Source of the DNA: Quercus robur
Lineage: Eukaryota; Streptophyta; Magnoliopsida; Fagales; Fagaceae
Direction of reading: 5' to 3'
Assembly (NCBI RefSeq): GCF_932294415.1
Contig: NC_065543.1
Location: 30,957,530 to 31,021,529, forward strand
Length of the DNA stretch: 64,000 nucleotides
Below are positions 11,061-21,960 of this stretch, piece by piece. Position numbers and translations under genes: made by a program. The notes under the pieces were generated by a model that was given only the letters and a program-made list of their open reading frames with translations, made no database searches and had not been told where the DNA came from. Positions within the stretch are counted from its first letter, which is position 1, and the number at the start of each line of letters is the position of its first letter.

Positions 11061-12402
11061 AATAAGTGGAAGATCAAAGAAGAAAGACTTATGCCTTATC
11101 ACCAATGCCTTCAAAAGTGGGCATCAAAATTCAGCAAGATCCAATATCAGTATGTGTCGAGGATGCAGAATCAAATTGCAGATGCTTTAGCAACCATGGT
11201 ATCTACGATGGATGAGCCAAAAGAAGATGAAGTTAGACCGATAGTGTTGGAACAAAAAGAAGAACCAGCCTACTGCATGACAATAAAAGAAGATGAGGAA
11301 AAGAATGGGGAAGGTGAATGGTATTCAGACATCCTACAATACCTCAAAGATGGGACATACTCGGAGTCTGCAGACAAGAATGATCAGTTAACCATCCGAA
11401 GGTTATCCACTAATTACATCAGTTGTGGAGAAAATATTTACAGAAGATCATATGATAGAATTCATCTCCTTTGTGTAACCGCTAAGGAAGCACAACAAAT
11501 AATGGAAGAGGTTCATGAGTCAAGTTATGGGCCACATATGAATGCACACGTGTTGTCAAGGAAGATAATGAGACAGGGCTACTACTGGACCACTAAGGAA
11601 GCCGATTGTGTGGCCCATGTTTGAAAATGCCATCAATGCCAAGTCCATGGAGATCTGAAACATATGCCACCCATGCCACTACATACTATGACATCACCCT
11701 GGCCATTCTCTACATGGGGAATAGACATTATTGGGAAGATTCACCCAATAACATCCAATGGCCATGAATTCATACTTGTAGCCATTGACTACTTTACTAA
11801 ATGGGTAGAAGCTGTTTCATACAAAGTCCTGAATTCAAAGAAAGTTGTTCAACTCATTCAGACCAATATCATTTGCAGATATGGGGTACCGCATGAAATT
11901 ATCTCAAACAATGGGTTACACTTTAAAAGAGAAACAGAGAAGCTACTACGACAGTTCAATATTCGACACCATAAGTCTTCACCTTACCACCCTTAAACCA
12001 ATGGAGCAGTTGAGGCTGCTAATAAAAACGCAGGGTGAATCTTGAAGAAGAGCACAAAGAACTACAAGGACTGGCACCTACAGTTACCCTATGCACTCTG
12101 GGGGGTATAGAACATCAATTCGATCTTCCACAGGAGCCACTCCTTATTCATTGGTGTATGGGATGGAAGCAGTCCTTCCTATTGAGATGGGTGTCCGTTC
12201 ACTAAGGACAGTATTGGAGAGTGAAATCTTTGAAGAAGATTGGTTACAAAGTAGATATGATCAGTTGTGCATGCTAGATGAGAAAAGACTCAAGGCCTTG
12301 TATCATATTCAAGGTTATCAAAGGAGGCTTAGGAAAGCTTTTGACAAGAAGGTTAGAACCAGAGATTTGAAATTGGGGGACTTAGTGTTGAAGGAAATCT
12401 AA
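11061..12402 (+). pseudogene. Integrase of the Tat element
   Basis: An N-terminal His2-Cys2 finger is visible: His-Glu-Ser-Ser-Tyr-Gly-Pro-His, then after TGA (11622) Lys-Cys-His-Gln-Cys. The core has Gly-Ile-Asp-Ile-Ile-Gly (first catalytic Asp) and Asp-Tyr-Phe-Thr-Lys-Trp-Val-Glu-Ala. The second catalytic block reads Ile-Ile-Ser-Asn-Asn-Gly, so Asp is changed to Asn. TAA at 11994 interrupts Pro-Tyr-His-Pro/Thr-Asn-Gly-Ala-Val-Glu-Ala, which holds the catalytic Glu. The C-terminal block Pro-Tyr-Ser-Leu-Val-Tyr-Gly-Met-Glu-Ala-Val-Leu-Pro sits at about 12140. Clearly inactive. Confidence 0.85.
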
Positions 12403-12602
12403 GCCCCGATTCAAGATGCAACCTAGAAATTCAAGCAAAATTGGGCAGGCTCATACATTATCAAGCAGATTTACTCTGGGGGAGTAGTAAGATTAATGGA
12501 CTTATATGCAAACCCTTTCACTGAGTCCACCAAAATGGATCAATTGAAGAAATACCATGTCTGAGGTGGTTGTAAATTATGTTATTTCCCTTCCTAGGTT
12601 TG

Positions 12603-12632
<30 letters not shown>
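12603..12632. repeat. Poly(A) run, 30 nt
   Basis: Uninterrupted A30 in the Tat 3' noncoding tail, close to the expected polypurine tract. Confidence 0.95.
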
Positions 12633-12641
<9 letters not shown>

Positions 12642-12695
12642 CTGATAGGTTGAAAACCCGGAAGGGCAATCTATGCAAAAGAAGAGTTTTAAGAG

Positions 12696-13152
12696 GCTAT
12701 CCACCTTTTCAGGATGAAGACATAATAAGTACGGTCCACCAAACGATCGTCAATACAATCTCCTATCTCTACCCAGCCAGAACCGAGCTAAAATTCTCTG
12801 TATTTTTTTTGCCTCTTTCACCTCGCTTGGTAGTACGCTGTCAGATAAAAACTCTATAATTGAGTCCATCCAACTCAAACGAGTCATTGAGACCACTGAG
12901 ACATTTAGCTGTTGCTCTATACTCGGCTTCTCTAGTACCTCCATTGAGATCATTCGAGGTACACAATTATCCATGGATAAAGCCAAGGTGGCCAACGAGT
13001 CAGCGTGACTGTTCTTTCCCCTTGAGATCTGTGATACCATTGCCCTCTGGAAACCGGCTAGTAACATACCCACAATCTTCAAATACTCGGTCATTCGAGG
13101 ATCCTTGGCCTCAAAATTCCTTCCACCTGATTTACCACCAAATAAGAATCTG

Positions 13153-13217
<65 letters not shown>

Positions 13218-14577
13218 AACCACCTGTATAGCCAGCTCTTTAACTGTCCTAAGCCCTACTATAAGTGCCTCATACTTGACTTCATTGTTGGAAGCCTTGA
13301 AGCTTAGCCTTAATGAATGCTCTAACCTTATACCCACAAGTGACACCAGCACAATGCCCACTTCAGCCCCTTGGGTATTAGATGCCCCATCCACGTACAC
13401 TTGCCATGGCCTTAACAAAACTGAGCTAAACCGAGCCACATTGCTCATGTTCAGGGTAAACTTGGCCACAAAATCTACCAACAACTATCCTTTAATAGCA
13501 TTCTACGGCTTGTATCTCACATCAAACGACCCAAGCCTCATTCCCCATTTAGCTATTCTTCTCTTGAAATATGATCTCCTTAACAATGACCGCAAGGGGT
13601 GTTCGGTCAACACATAGATCGTGTAGGCCTGGAAATAGTGAGGCAAATTCCTCGTAGTGTGGACTAGGGATAGAACTAGCTTTTCCAATGGCAGGTACCA
13701 TGTTTCAGCATCCACTAGGGTCTTACTAACATAATATATTAGCCACTGTGCCCCATCTCAAATTTTTTGCAATACGGTGCTCACCACATGATCAGAGACT
13801 GCTAGGTACATATATAGGTCTTCCCTAGGCTCTGGACAGGTCAAAATGGGTGGGCTCATCAGATAACACTTCAAATCCTAGAATGCCTCCTTCCACTCCT
13901 CAGTCCACTGAAACCCTTTCAAATTCTTTAGCAATTGAAAGAATGGCTTGCAACTATCCGCCGATCTTGACACAAAACGATTTGACGCAGCGATCATCCC
14001 CATAATTCTTTGCACATCTTTTGGGTTGCTCGATGGTACTAGCTGTTCTATGGCTTGTATTTGATTCGGATTTACCTCAATTCCCCAGCTAGAGACCATG
14101 TACCCCAAGAATTTTCTAGCATCTACACTAAATGCGCATTTGTTGGTGTTAAGGCGAAACTTGTGTCACTTAAAGATCTCGAACGTCTCGGTCAAGTCTA
14201 CCACATGCTTTTCTTCCTTCCTGCTCTTTACTACCATATCGTCGATATAAACCTCCACCGTGTTCTCAATCTTATCTTGAAACATCCTTGTCACCATTCG
14301 TTGATAGGTGGCCCCTGCGTTCTTTAGCCCAAAAGGCATTACTGTGTAGTGATAGTTTCCCTCGAGGGCTATAAATGATGTTTTCTCTTGGTCCTCGTGG
14401 TCTAGGGCGAACTGATGATATGCTTGAAATGTTTCTAGGAAACTCACCCTTGGGTGCCCACATGTGGCATTAACTAGCTGGTTGATCTTCGGGACCAGGA
14501 AAAGATCTTTGGGGCATGCCCGATTCAAATTTGTAAAATCCATACACATTCTCCATCTCCCATTTTTCTTCTTAACT
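12696..14577 (-). pseudogene. Gypsy pol fragment: RT, RNase H, archaeal RNase H, integrase start
   Basis: Minus-strand code of a second Tat-lineage element. In order from 14577: Cys-Met-Asp-Phe-Thr-Asn-Leu-Asn-Arg-Ala-Cys-Pro-Lys-Asp, Met-Pro-Phe-Gly-Leu-Lys-Asn-Ala-Gly-Ala-Thr-Tyr, Val-Tyr-Ile-Asp-Asp-Met-Val-Val-Lys-Ser, RNase H (Leu-Pro-Leu-Glu-Lys-Leu-Val-Leu-Ser), archaeal-type RNase H (Val-Tyr-Val-Asp-Gly-Ala-Ser-Asn), then the integrase N-terminus. Frames shift several times, and a 62-nt homopolymer sits in the second RNase H. A TGA splits Arg-Arg-Leu-Tyr/Arg-Ser-Phe-Gly-Gly-Pro, and the code stops near 12696 where the plus-strand Tat tail begins. Most of the integrase is missing. Confidence 0.85.
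13153..13214. repeat. Poly(A) run, 62 nt, inside RNase H code
   Basis: Uninterrupted A62 on the plus strand. Minus-strand archaeal RNase H code resumes on each side, so the tract replaces or expands a few codons before a Phe-Glu-Ala-Lys-Asp-Pro-Arg-Met block. Confidence 0.95.
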
Positions 14578-16471
14578 AGGATGTTGGGCCAAACCCACGT
14601 GAATGGTTGGAGTCGTGTTATTGCCTCTCAAAATGGAGGTTCGACTAGTTATATTTTCCCCTTCAGATTAAGGGATTTACAATGGAGTCACCACTTATTT
14701 AATTATTGGAATAAATAAGAAAACTAAAATTGAAAAATTCCTCATTTTATTAATTTGTAATTGAATTTACATTGATCAGAGGAAAATTACATGGTTTTGG
14801 TCCTAGATACAATCTAGGATAAAGTACATGACTTTGTTTCCTAGTTATAATCTAAAAATCGAAAATTACATGGATAAGCATTTGATCTACTAACCCTTGA
14901 TCTAAGCTTGGAAACTATGTTACAAGGTGGGAAGGTGTTAGGCACCCACCTTGCTCGGTGAAACTGGTCTTCTAGACTATGGTAGCTAACATTCATATCA
15001 CATCATCCAATATGTTATCAATCAATTTGCATTTCGAATTTAATGTGTGTGCATGTGATAAACCCTAATTCAATTTATTAAGCATGGCATTTGGATTGAA
15101 AAATAAATTCTAGTGAATGTGTGTGGATGGTGATATCCTAGATTCAAGAATTTAAAAGAATTATTAAACAAACATCTTTTTCATGTTTTTTATGTGGATT
15201 TAAAATCGAAGCTAGTGTTATGCATGAACATGTAATGAACAATCAAGAACATATGAAGAACACATAAGAACATTTAAGAACATTCAAACATATTCAAGAG
15301 AATTTAAATAATTACTATCATGCTTTAATCCTAAATTCTCATCATGGCAACACAAAAAACAAGTTAGGGAAAGAGATTATACCTTCATGCAAAATCCATA
15401 TGGTGGAGGAGGAGACTCTTGGTAGAGGTCCTAAGGGTGGAGGAAAAGAAGAGTTAGGAAAGGAAGAGTGAGTCTTACTCAATACCTTGAGTTTCAAGAA
15501 GACCAAAATATGACAAGACTACTCAACTTCACTAAAACTCAAGAGAGGGGAAGAAAGGGGGTTTTTTGTGTCGGAATGAAGGAGAGGGAGGGTTTATATA
15601 GTAGTGGTGGAGGAAATATGAATGGAAGGCCATTTAATGAGGGTTGACAAAGAATCACGAATCTAGACCTCATTTTAGCCTTGGAAAAAATCTGGTGCAT
15701 TAAATGGAGAAATTGGTGGAAGTGAGGAGCAAGCCAAAATTCGGTTTTCCTGTAGCTGCTGTAACAGCTTGTAGAGCCAACTTCGAAAAATCATATCTGA
15801 CTCAATTCTGATTGGAATTGTCTCGTTCTTGTGCTCAAATTGAAGCCCTGGATGTCTAGTGGGAAAATTAACCTCATTCACAGATTCAAAATATTATGAG
15901 AGATATCGATGAAATGGTGAGTAGAGGTCATTTGTTAGAAAATGGTTTCAGCACAATTAACATTAATAGGTCTCAAATTAGCTCCCAATTAACATTAAAT
16001 GGCTCCAATCACTCCCATTTCAGACTTAATTGGTTCCAAATTTACTCTAATTAAAAGATAATTGCACAAATTACTCATTGAATAATTAATGTTTAACTAT
16101 CTAGTTAATTAGGTGTGTGCAACCCTATCATAAAATGTAGTCTTAACCAATCAAATTATGACACATCATCGATCTCAAATTAATTATACTTATAATCAAT
16201 TGAAATCAATTGTTCATAATCACATATAGTCGGACTCAATTTGTGATGGTGCATCTCAACCATTAAAATTTGATTTGATAATAACTTTCAATCTGGTGGT
16301 CCGATTAGGGCTTATGACCAGTCAATTTGATCGTTATAACATCAAGATCATTTTGGTAAAATGAGATTAAGGATCTAATTACCAGAATCAAAGATGCATA
16401 TTTCCAAGGCAAAATTGCCCTTTTGCCCTCCAGGTGAGGTTAAATGCAAGTTGCAAAATGGGGTGTCAACA
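14578..16471 (-). repeat. LTR plus primer site of a third Tat-type element
   Basis: Read on the minus strand it starts TGTTGACACCCCATTTTGCA (16471 downward), the standard start of a Tat/Ogre LTR. A primer-like site, TGGTGACTCCATTG, lies at 14693-14680. So 16471-14694 (about 1.78 kb) is a 5' LTR, and 14693-14578 is the first bit of the internal region. No partner LTR or coding domain of this element is visible. A short frame at 15675-15881 has no recognisable match. Confidence 0.7.
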
Positions 16472-19256
16472 CGTGTTCTTAATCTTATCCTGAAACATCC
16501 TTGTCACCATTCGTTGATAGGTGGCCCCTGCATTCTTTAGCCCAAAAGGCATCACTGTGTAGTGATAGTTTTCCTCGAGGGTTATAAATGATGTTTTCTC
16601 TTGGTCCTCGTGGTTTAGGGCGAACTAATGATACCCCTGAAATGCATCTAGGAAACTCACCTTCGAGTGCCCATATGTGGCATTAACTAGCTGGTTGATC
16701 TTCGGGACCAGGAAAAGATCTTTGGGGCATGCCCGATTCAAATCTGTAAAATCCATACACACTTTCCATCTCCCATTTTTCTTCTTAACTACAACAATAT
16801 TTGATAACCATTCAAGGAACAACACGTCTTTAATAGCCCCAGCTTGTTTAAGCTTTTCTACCTCTTCCTTCATAACCTCCACATGCTACTTAGCAGATCT
16901 TTTGGGCTTCTGCTTTTTGGGTAGGAAAAGTGGATCCACGTTCAACTTATGAACATGAAGTTAGGATTAACACCGGGTACCTCGTATGGACTCCACGTGA
17001 ATGCATCCAAATTCTGCACCAAGGCCAAAAACATGGCAACTCGATCCCCCAATGGTAGACTCTTTCTAATCTAAAAATACCTATCTTCGTATGGAAGGAT
17101 CCGAATTTGTATCACCTTTTCCACATTATTAGTCCCAATGTCCATTGTAGGCTCTAGTAATTGCTATAAGGGTTCGGGCTCCACCTAATCCTTTAGTTTA
17201 ATCTTATGATTGATCACCGCGACCAGACATTGTCAAGCAGCTTGCTGATCCCCCCTAACCACAACGACCCCATCCTCGGTCGAAAACTTAACTTTCATAT
17301 GGAGCGTAGAAGGCATTGCCCCCATGGCATGTATCCACGGCCTACCTAAGATGGCCGTTAGGGAGAGAAAGCATTAACCACTATGAAGTTTACCATTACT
17401 TCCTTCCCTTCGATTATAATAGGGAACAAAATTTGCCCATCGAGCACCACTATCTTTCCATCGAACCCTACCAAAGGCATGTCGTATTTAGTGAGGTTTT
17501 CTTGCTTCAAACCCAGGCCCTTGTAAAGGTTGGGGTACATTATCTCAGCCTACTCCCCTGATCTATCAACACCATTTTTACCAAAAAAACCCCTAATCCT
17601 CGAGGTCACGACTAACACGTCATCATGCGGCTGGGACGTCCCCTCCAAATCATCATCCCCAAAAGCAATTGGCTCTGTATTTAGCCTCAACCTCTTTTCT
17701 AGCTGATCACTGGCCTCCATCCCTGATTGCAGGGTAATATTGAGAACCCCCTTACGTCAGCTTACCTTAGTGTTGACTAAGGCCGCATGGATAACTTCAC
17801 TAATTCCTAAAGGTGGAGGGAGTGTATTCCCTCGAGTTCCCGACATTTTCCCTACAGCGTTATCTCCCTGCCCGACCATGAATTCCTTCAAATGCCCTAC
17901 CTTCACATGTTGCTCCAAATGATCTTTAAACACCCTACACTATTCGGTGGTGTGCCCCTTCTCTTAGTGATAGGTGTAGTAGAGGCTTTAGTTTCTCTTG
18001 GATAAGTCCCCACCCATTTTACTAGGCCACCGAAAGTACCGCTCATTCTTTATCCCCTCGAGAATTTTATGATTTGGTTCCTTAAACACCATATTCACCC
18101 TTCCAGTTCGAACCTCAAGCTCTACTGCCTTGGACTCCTTCCTTGGCCTTTGCTAGAAGCCTCTGGAACGCGGGTCCCTATTAAACTATTGCCTATCATC
18201 CTCCAGCCTTTTATGCTCTACAATCCTCCTCATAAGTTGATGCATGTTCTTGGAGGGTCGCATCTTAGAGATTCCTTTAATTTTGACTCCTGAGGGAGCC
18301 CCAGCCTAAATGTACTCGCTGCAACCTGCTCTCCGCCTATCTCGTTGTACAACTTCCAATACCGATTGGCGTAAGATCGAAGTGTCTCCCCACTGCCCAT
18401 CCTTATAAACAGCAACACATCGATAGGCCGAAGGACCCGAGTACAAGTGATGAACGGGGCCCCAAACACTTGGATCAGTTCTCCGAAGTTGTGTATGGAT
18501 CATTTCCTTAAACTGTTGAACCATATCATTGTTGTGGGCCCAGGGCTAGACAGGAATACTTTACACATTAAACCGTTATTCCGAGAGTACAGGGACATCA
18601 TCTGAATATAATGGCTCACGTGTTTAACTGGGTCAGTTTTGCCGTCGTAGCAGGTAAACGGTGGGGGCAATTGAAATGCCTCCGCATCTCAGTGTGCTCT
18701 ATCTCATTGGAGAATGGTGATCAGACGGCTCTCCGAAATGCTTGGCTAATGGCGTCGAAGGCCGCACTTAGGTGCCCGTGTCTGTTCCTATCATAATGTC
18801 ACCCCATAGTTTCGTTGGACCTTTCTCTCGAATGCCGTGAACCACTGCAATGAGATAACCCAGCCATGCTACCTACTTCATAGTCAAGATCACTAGATGA
18901 CCCCTCGTGGTCCCTCCTACAACATCGGCTCCTGATCTCAACTTCGAACTTCTTGACTTACTTCTGCAGATTTTCTATCTCACAGTCCCGCTCACTACGA
19001 TGTGAATGCTCAGGTACATTAGATACCGATCTTTCCCCCTACAAAGATACCTCATCCAAATCAAGTCTTGTCTCATGCCCATCTTGCATGTGATCCTACT
19101 CACTTTTTCGTTCCCTCTCCAGCCTCCTTTGGCTCCAAGACGAGGCCCTTGAACGATTACCTCCAGGGCCTACTAATCCCTCTCCTGCATGTGGCTTCTC
19201 CATCCTGGGCGGTAGTATACTGGCTCTAGATCTTCAGCTGAGTAGGCACTTCCCAC
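16472..19256 (-). pseudogene. Gypsy gag, protease and RT start (minus strand)
   Basis: Read from 19256 downward. Gag capsid: Leu-Arg-Ser-Tyr-Ala-Asn-Arg-Tyr-Trp-Lys-Leu-Tyr-Asn-Glu-Ile (about 18370), then a CCHC-like region (Glu-Lys-Gly-His-Thr-Thr-Glu). The protease has Val-Leu-Ile-Asp-Gln-Gly-Ser (about 17568-17554) and Ala-Met-Gly-Ala-Met-Pro-Ser-Thr-Leu (about 17310). The RT start is Leu-Lys-Gln-Ala-Gly-Ala-Ile-Lys and Val-Val-Lys-Lys-Lys-Asn-Gly-Arg-Trp. Many stops and shifts. RT code to 16475 overlaps the piece at 14258-14577, so the two halves are not one simply interrupted gene. Confidence 0.8.
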
Positions 19257-19268
19257 AGACGGTGCTAA
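19253..19268 (-). other. Primer binding site region of the minus-strand gypsy element
   Basis: On the minus strand TAGCACCGTCTGTGGG lies directly inside the LTR edge. It resembles the TGGCGCCGTCTGTGGGAA motif that follows 5' LTRs in many dicot gypsy elements. Confidence 0.6.
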
Positions 19269-19269
19269 T

Positions 19270-19836
19270 TGTGCAGGCCTGTTGCCTAATGTGATTGGTT
19301 AGCCCTGAGGTCAAGTCCTCAATTTACTTGTATGAAGTGGGTAATGAGATTCCTACAATGGGAAGACCTCCTGTGGCCAATCTGAAGGCCCAAATAAAAG
19401 AGTTTATGGTCCAACCCGTATCTTCCTACCCCTTTTTGTGTATCCCTCAAGGAGTCCCAAGCTTGATGGAGAGTTACTACTCTTTTGTTGGTCCTCACAA
19501 TTTTCTCCCCTGTGTATCTCTTGCCCTAAATTTTTTCCAACCCCTTTTCTCCCTCCTTTGGCCCTTATTTATAAACTTCCTTTAGTGGGGTTGTCATGAT
19601 GATGGGGAGGCTTTTTAGATAGGTGGGACCCCTTCTAGGATATATTCCTAACTAGAAGGGGCCCACTTCTTAAGACAGATGTGACTGTCTTGAAACTTGC
19701 ACCCACTGCCAATTAGTTCTCAACAGGCAATTTCCCCCAAGGCACTTCTGTTGCCGAACAGTCATGTCCTCGATATGTAGCAGATTTCTGGACCGATGTA
19801 TCCTATTACTTGTTATTGGGTTTAGGGTTCTCGGTA
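19270..19836 (-). repeat. 5' LTR of the minus-strand gypsy element
   Basis: Starts TGTGCAGGCC beside the primer site and matches 2597-3168 to its last shared bases CTCGGTAT. On the minus strand TATAAATA lies at 19573-19566, a plausible LTR promoter. The outer end is uncertain: a three-copy 31-bp repeat follows and may be part of the LTR. Confidence 0.75.
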
Positions 19837-19847
19837 TATTGAAATTG

Positions 19848-19940
19848 ATGGGTTGGGCCTCTATATCACGCCCGTACAATGGGTTGGGCCTTTATATCAT
19901 GCCTGTATAATGGACTGGGCCCCTATATCATACCCATACA
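19848..19940. repeat. Three tandem 31-bp units
   Basis: Units begin at 19848, 19879 and 19910 with ATGG(G/A)(T/C)TGGGCC and continue ...TATATCA. The period is exactly 31 bp. Confidence 0.85.
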
Positions 19941-19979
19941 TAAATTATTACTAATTCTCTTAAAAGAACACCACCATCA

Positions 19980-20015
<36 letters not shown>

Positions 20016-20900
20016 ATTAATAATAACATTTATACAGATTTTGAGCAAAATCTTGCCAATTTGTGTACACGAGCAATTCTCATGATTTAGCCTAAGTGCC
20101 CAAACCCAAGCCTCTGGTGTTGGTCTAGAAGCTCAGGCAATAGGGAGCTTGTTTCTTTACGTATGAGTACTTTGCTACCACAATCCCACTATTAAAGAAA
20201 AAGAATATATAAACAAAAACATCAAAAAGTGATTGCAAGACGTAGCATCCAAAAGAACAAAGCTAACAAAACACTCTCTCTATCTCTAGTCTCCATCACG
20301 TGAGTCACGTCTCATAATTTAAAATCAAGAACCAACAATTTTATTTTGTCTTGTTTTTGTTTTATTTTTTTTTTTTTTATAAGTAAGAACTAGCAAAATA
20401 TATATATATATATATATATTAAACAATTAGAAACTAAAAAGATTGAACATTGTTTATAAACCAAAAACAAAAAAACAAAAAACAAAAAAATCATTTATAT
20501 TTTTACTGAATGAAATATCAATTACATAACGCGTATGATTGTCTACACTCTACACATATTCATATTTAACCCATGACTAACGGATTAATCTTCTTCAAGC
20601 CAGCACTCTACACATATTCACATTTAACCCATGACTAAATGGATTAATCAACTTCAAGCCAACATTATTCAATTGATGATTATCATTCAACTCCAAGCCG
20701 TGAAGAACACACTGCATCCCTGTCAACAAATGGCCATTATGTCTGACTCCACCATTGTTTTTTCTTTGAAGTATACGTCCAAGAACTTCCTGAAAGTTTG
20801 TAAAGTCAACAAGGTATCCGAACCAGCCTCGTGACTCTTCCCAGCCATGCGTTCCACTCCCAATCTGTTACTCAAAAGTCTTTGCTACAACCCTTAGTGA
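19941..20900. other. Intergenic stretch with T-runs and a short tandem duplication
   Basis: Holds a T28 run near 19984, a T-run followed by ATAAGTAAGAACTAG near 20365 (LINE 3'-end-like on the minus strand), a (TA)n run near 20400, and a two-copy repeat around 20545-20660 (CTCTACACATATTCA units about 64 bp apart). No coding frame is supported up to the copia gag. Confidence 0.5.
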
Positions 20901-20929
20901 CTCGTATAGCTCCAACTCCGATTCGGAAG

Positions 20930-21960
20930 AAAGTTGTGATGGAGAAGGAAACTACTCTGCCTTTATGACCATTGCACCTGTAGACTCTTCGGAAGATTTG
21001 AGCACTCTAGTGGAAGAGCTCAGTGAGCATACCGAAGTGGAGTCTATGGGGGTTGGAGAGGAATCCGATGATGAAGATGAAGAATACATCTATGAAGGAG
21101 CAAAGGGATTGCAAGAATCCTACAATTCCCCTCTTGAGAAGATCGGATTACAAGAGCATACTTTTAAGGTATGTAGAATAGGATTAGAAAAATGAAGAAA
21201 GCAAAACAGGATTACAAGAGCATACTTGTGAGTTATAAAGAAACAAAATGTGAAGTTTAAACGATGAATGAAGAGCTAACGAATGCCTATTCTACGATCA
21301 AGTTTCTTGAGCTTGAGGTTATTCAAGCTAATGCTAAAGTGGAGTGTGTTGCTTCAAAGAAGCTTGATTAGGTGCTTGCCTATCAAAAGCCCTCTTCCGA
21401 TAGAAGCGGTTTGGGATACACCAGAGAAAGTAGCTCAAGCGCTAATGTGTCAAAGGAGATGAAGTTTGTTAAAGTCAAGGAACCAATGGTACCAACTTGT
21501 TGAGAATGTGAAGGTAGAGAAGAAGCCAAATGTGATTGCTCAAAAGGTTTTGACAAAGCCTCAAAATCCATTTAAGGCCAAACCTAAGGCAAAAGGGAAG
21601 TCTTTTCCGAAGACACAAAGAGGTCCTCAAACTCAACATTTTTGCCATCATTGTAGAGTCAGAGGACATACTAGGCCAAATTGCCACAAGCTTCAAGCCT
21701 TGAAGAATGCAGGTCCTTAAAGGCAAAGAAAGCAAGGAAGGGGGAATTGGAACCCCAAGCAATCTAAAGGGCGAAAAGTAGATCCTAGTATTGGTGATGT
21801 GATGAAGATGATAGACGCCATCACTTCTTGTTTGGCAAATTTCACCCTAAGGTTTGAGAATCGCAACTCAAGTACCCAATCCTCTAAAGATATCACCCCA
21901 AACGCATGTGCCGTGTGGGTGAAGAAGGGTACTCGTGCATAAGCATTAGAACATGTCTAT
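20930..21960 (+). pseudogene. Copia gag with CCHC zinc knuckle
   Basis: An acidic N-terminal part (from 20965: Glu-Glu-Leu-Ser-Glu-His-Thr-Glu, then Glu-Glu-Ser-Asp-Asp-Glu-Asp-Glu-Glu-Tyr) leads into a coiled-coil-like, Lys/Glu-rich middle with stops and frame changes (21193, 21261, 21369). A basic Pro-Lys-Ala-Lys-Gly-Lys segment follows, then the knuckle Cys-His-His-Cys-Arg-Val-Arg-Gly-His-Thr-Arg-Pro-Asn-Cys (CX2CX4HX4C, about 21643-21684) with His-Lys-Leu-Gln-Ala-Leu-Lys-Asn-Ala behind it. The knuckle binds RNA in packaging. The tail ends Trp-Val-Lys-Lys-Gly-Thr-Arg-Ala and a stop near 21940. Pol would normally follow but does not. Confidence 0.8.

Larger units (their letters stand above)
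3169..12695 (+). mobile_element. Tat/Ogre-lineage Ty3/gypsy retrotransposon, decayed, 3' LTR missing
   Basis: The order is 5' LTR, primer binding site, gag, aspartic protease, long acidic linker, reverse transcriptase, RNase H, second (archaeal-type) RNase H, integrase. The second RNase H and the large linker are hallmarks of the Tat/Ogre clade. The element has many stops and shifts: TAG at 5848, stops at 7585, 7789, 7816 and 8002, TGA at 11622 and TAA at 11994. After the integrase a typical Tat tail (AAAACCCGGAAGGGCAA at about 12652) runs to about 12695. There it meets minus-strand integrase code of another element with no 3' LTR between them. It is inactive: no frame spans gag to pol and no second LTR is present. 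Confidence 0.85.

Noticed and set aside
12750..13484. 244-codon minus-strand frame as a host gene
   Set aside because: It contains archaeal RNase H and polyprotein motifs of a gypsy element and is held open through a poly(T) tract.
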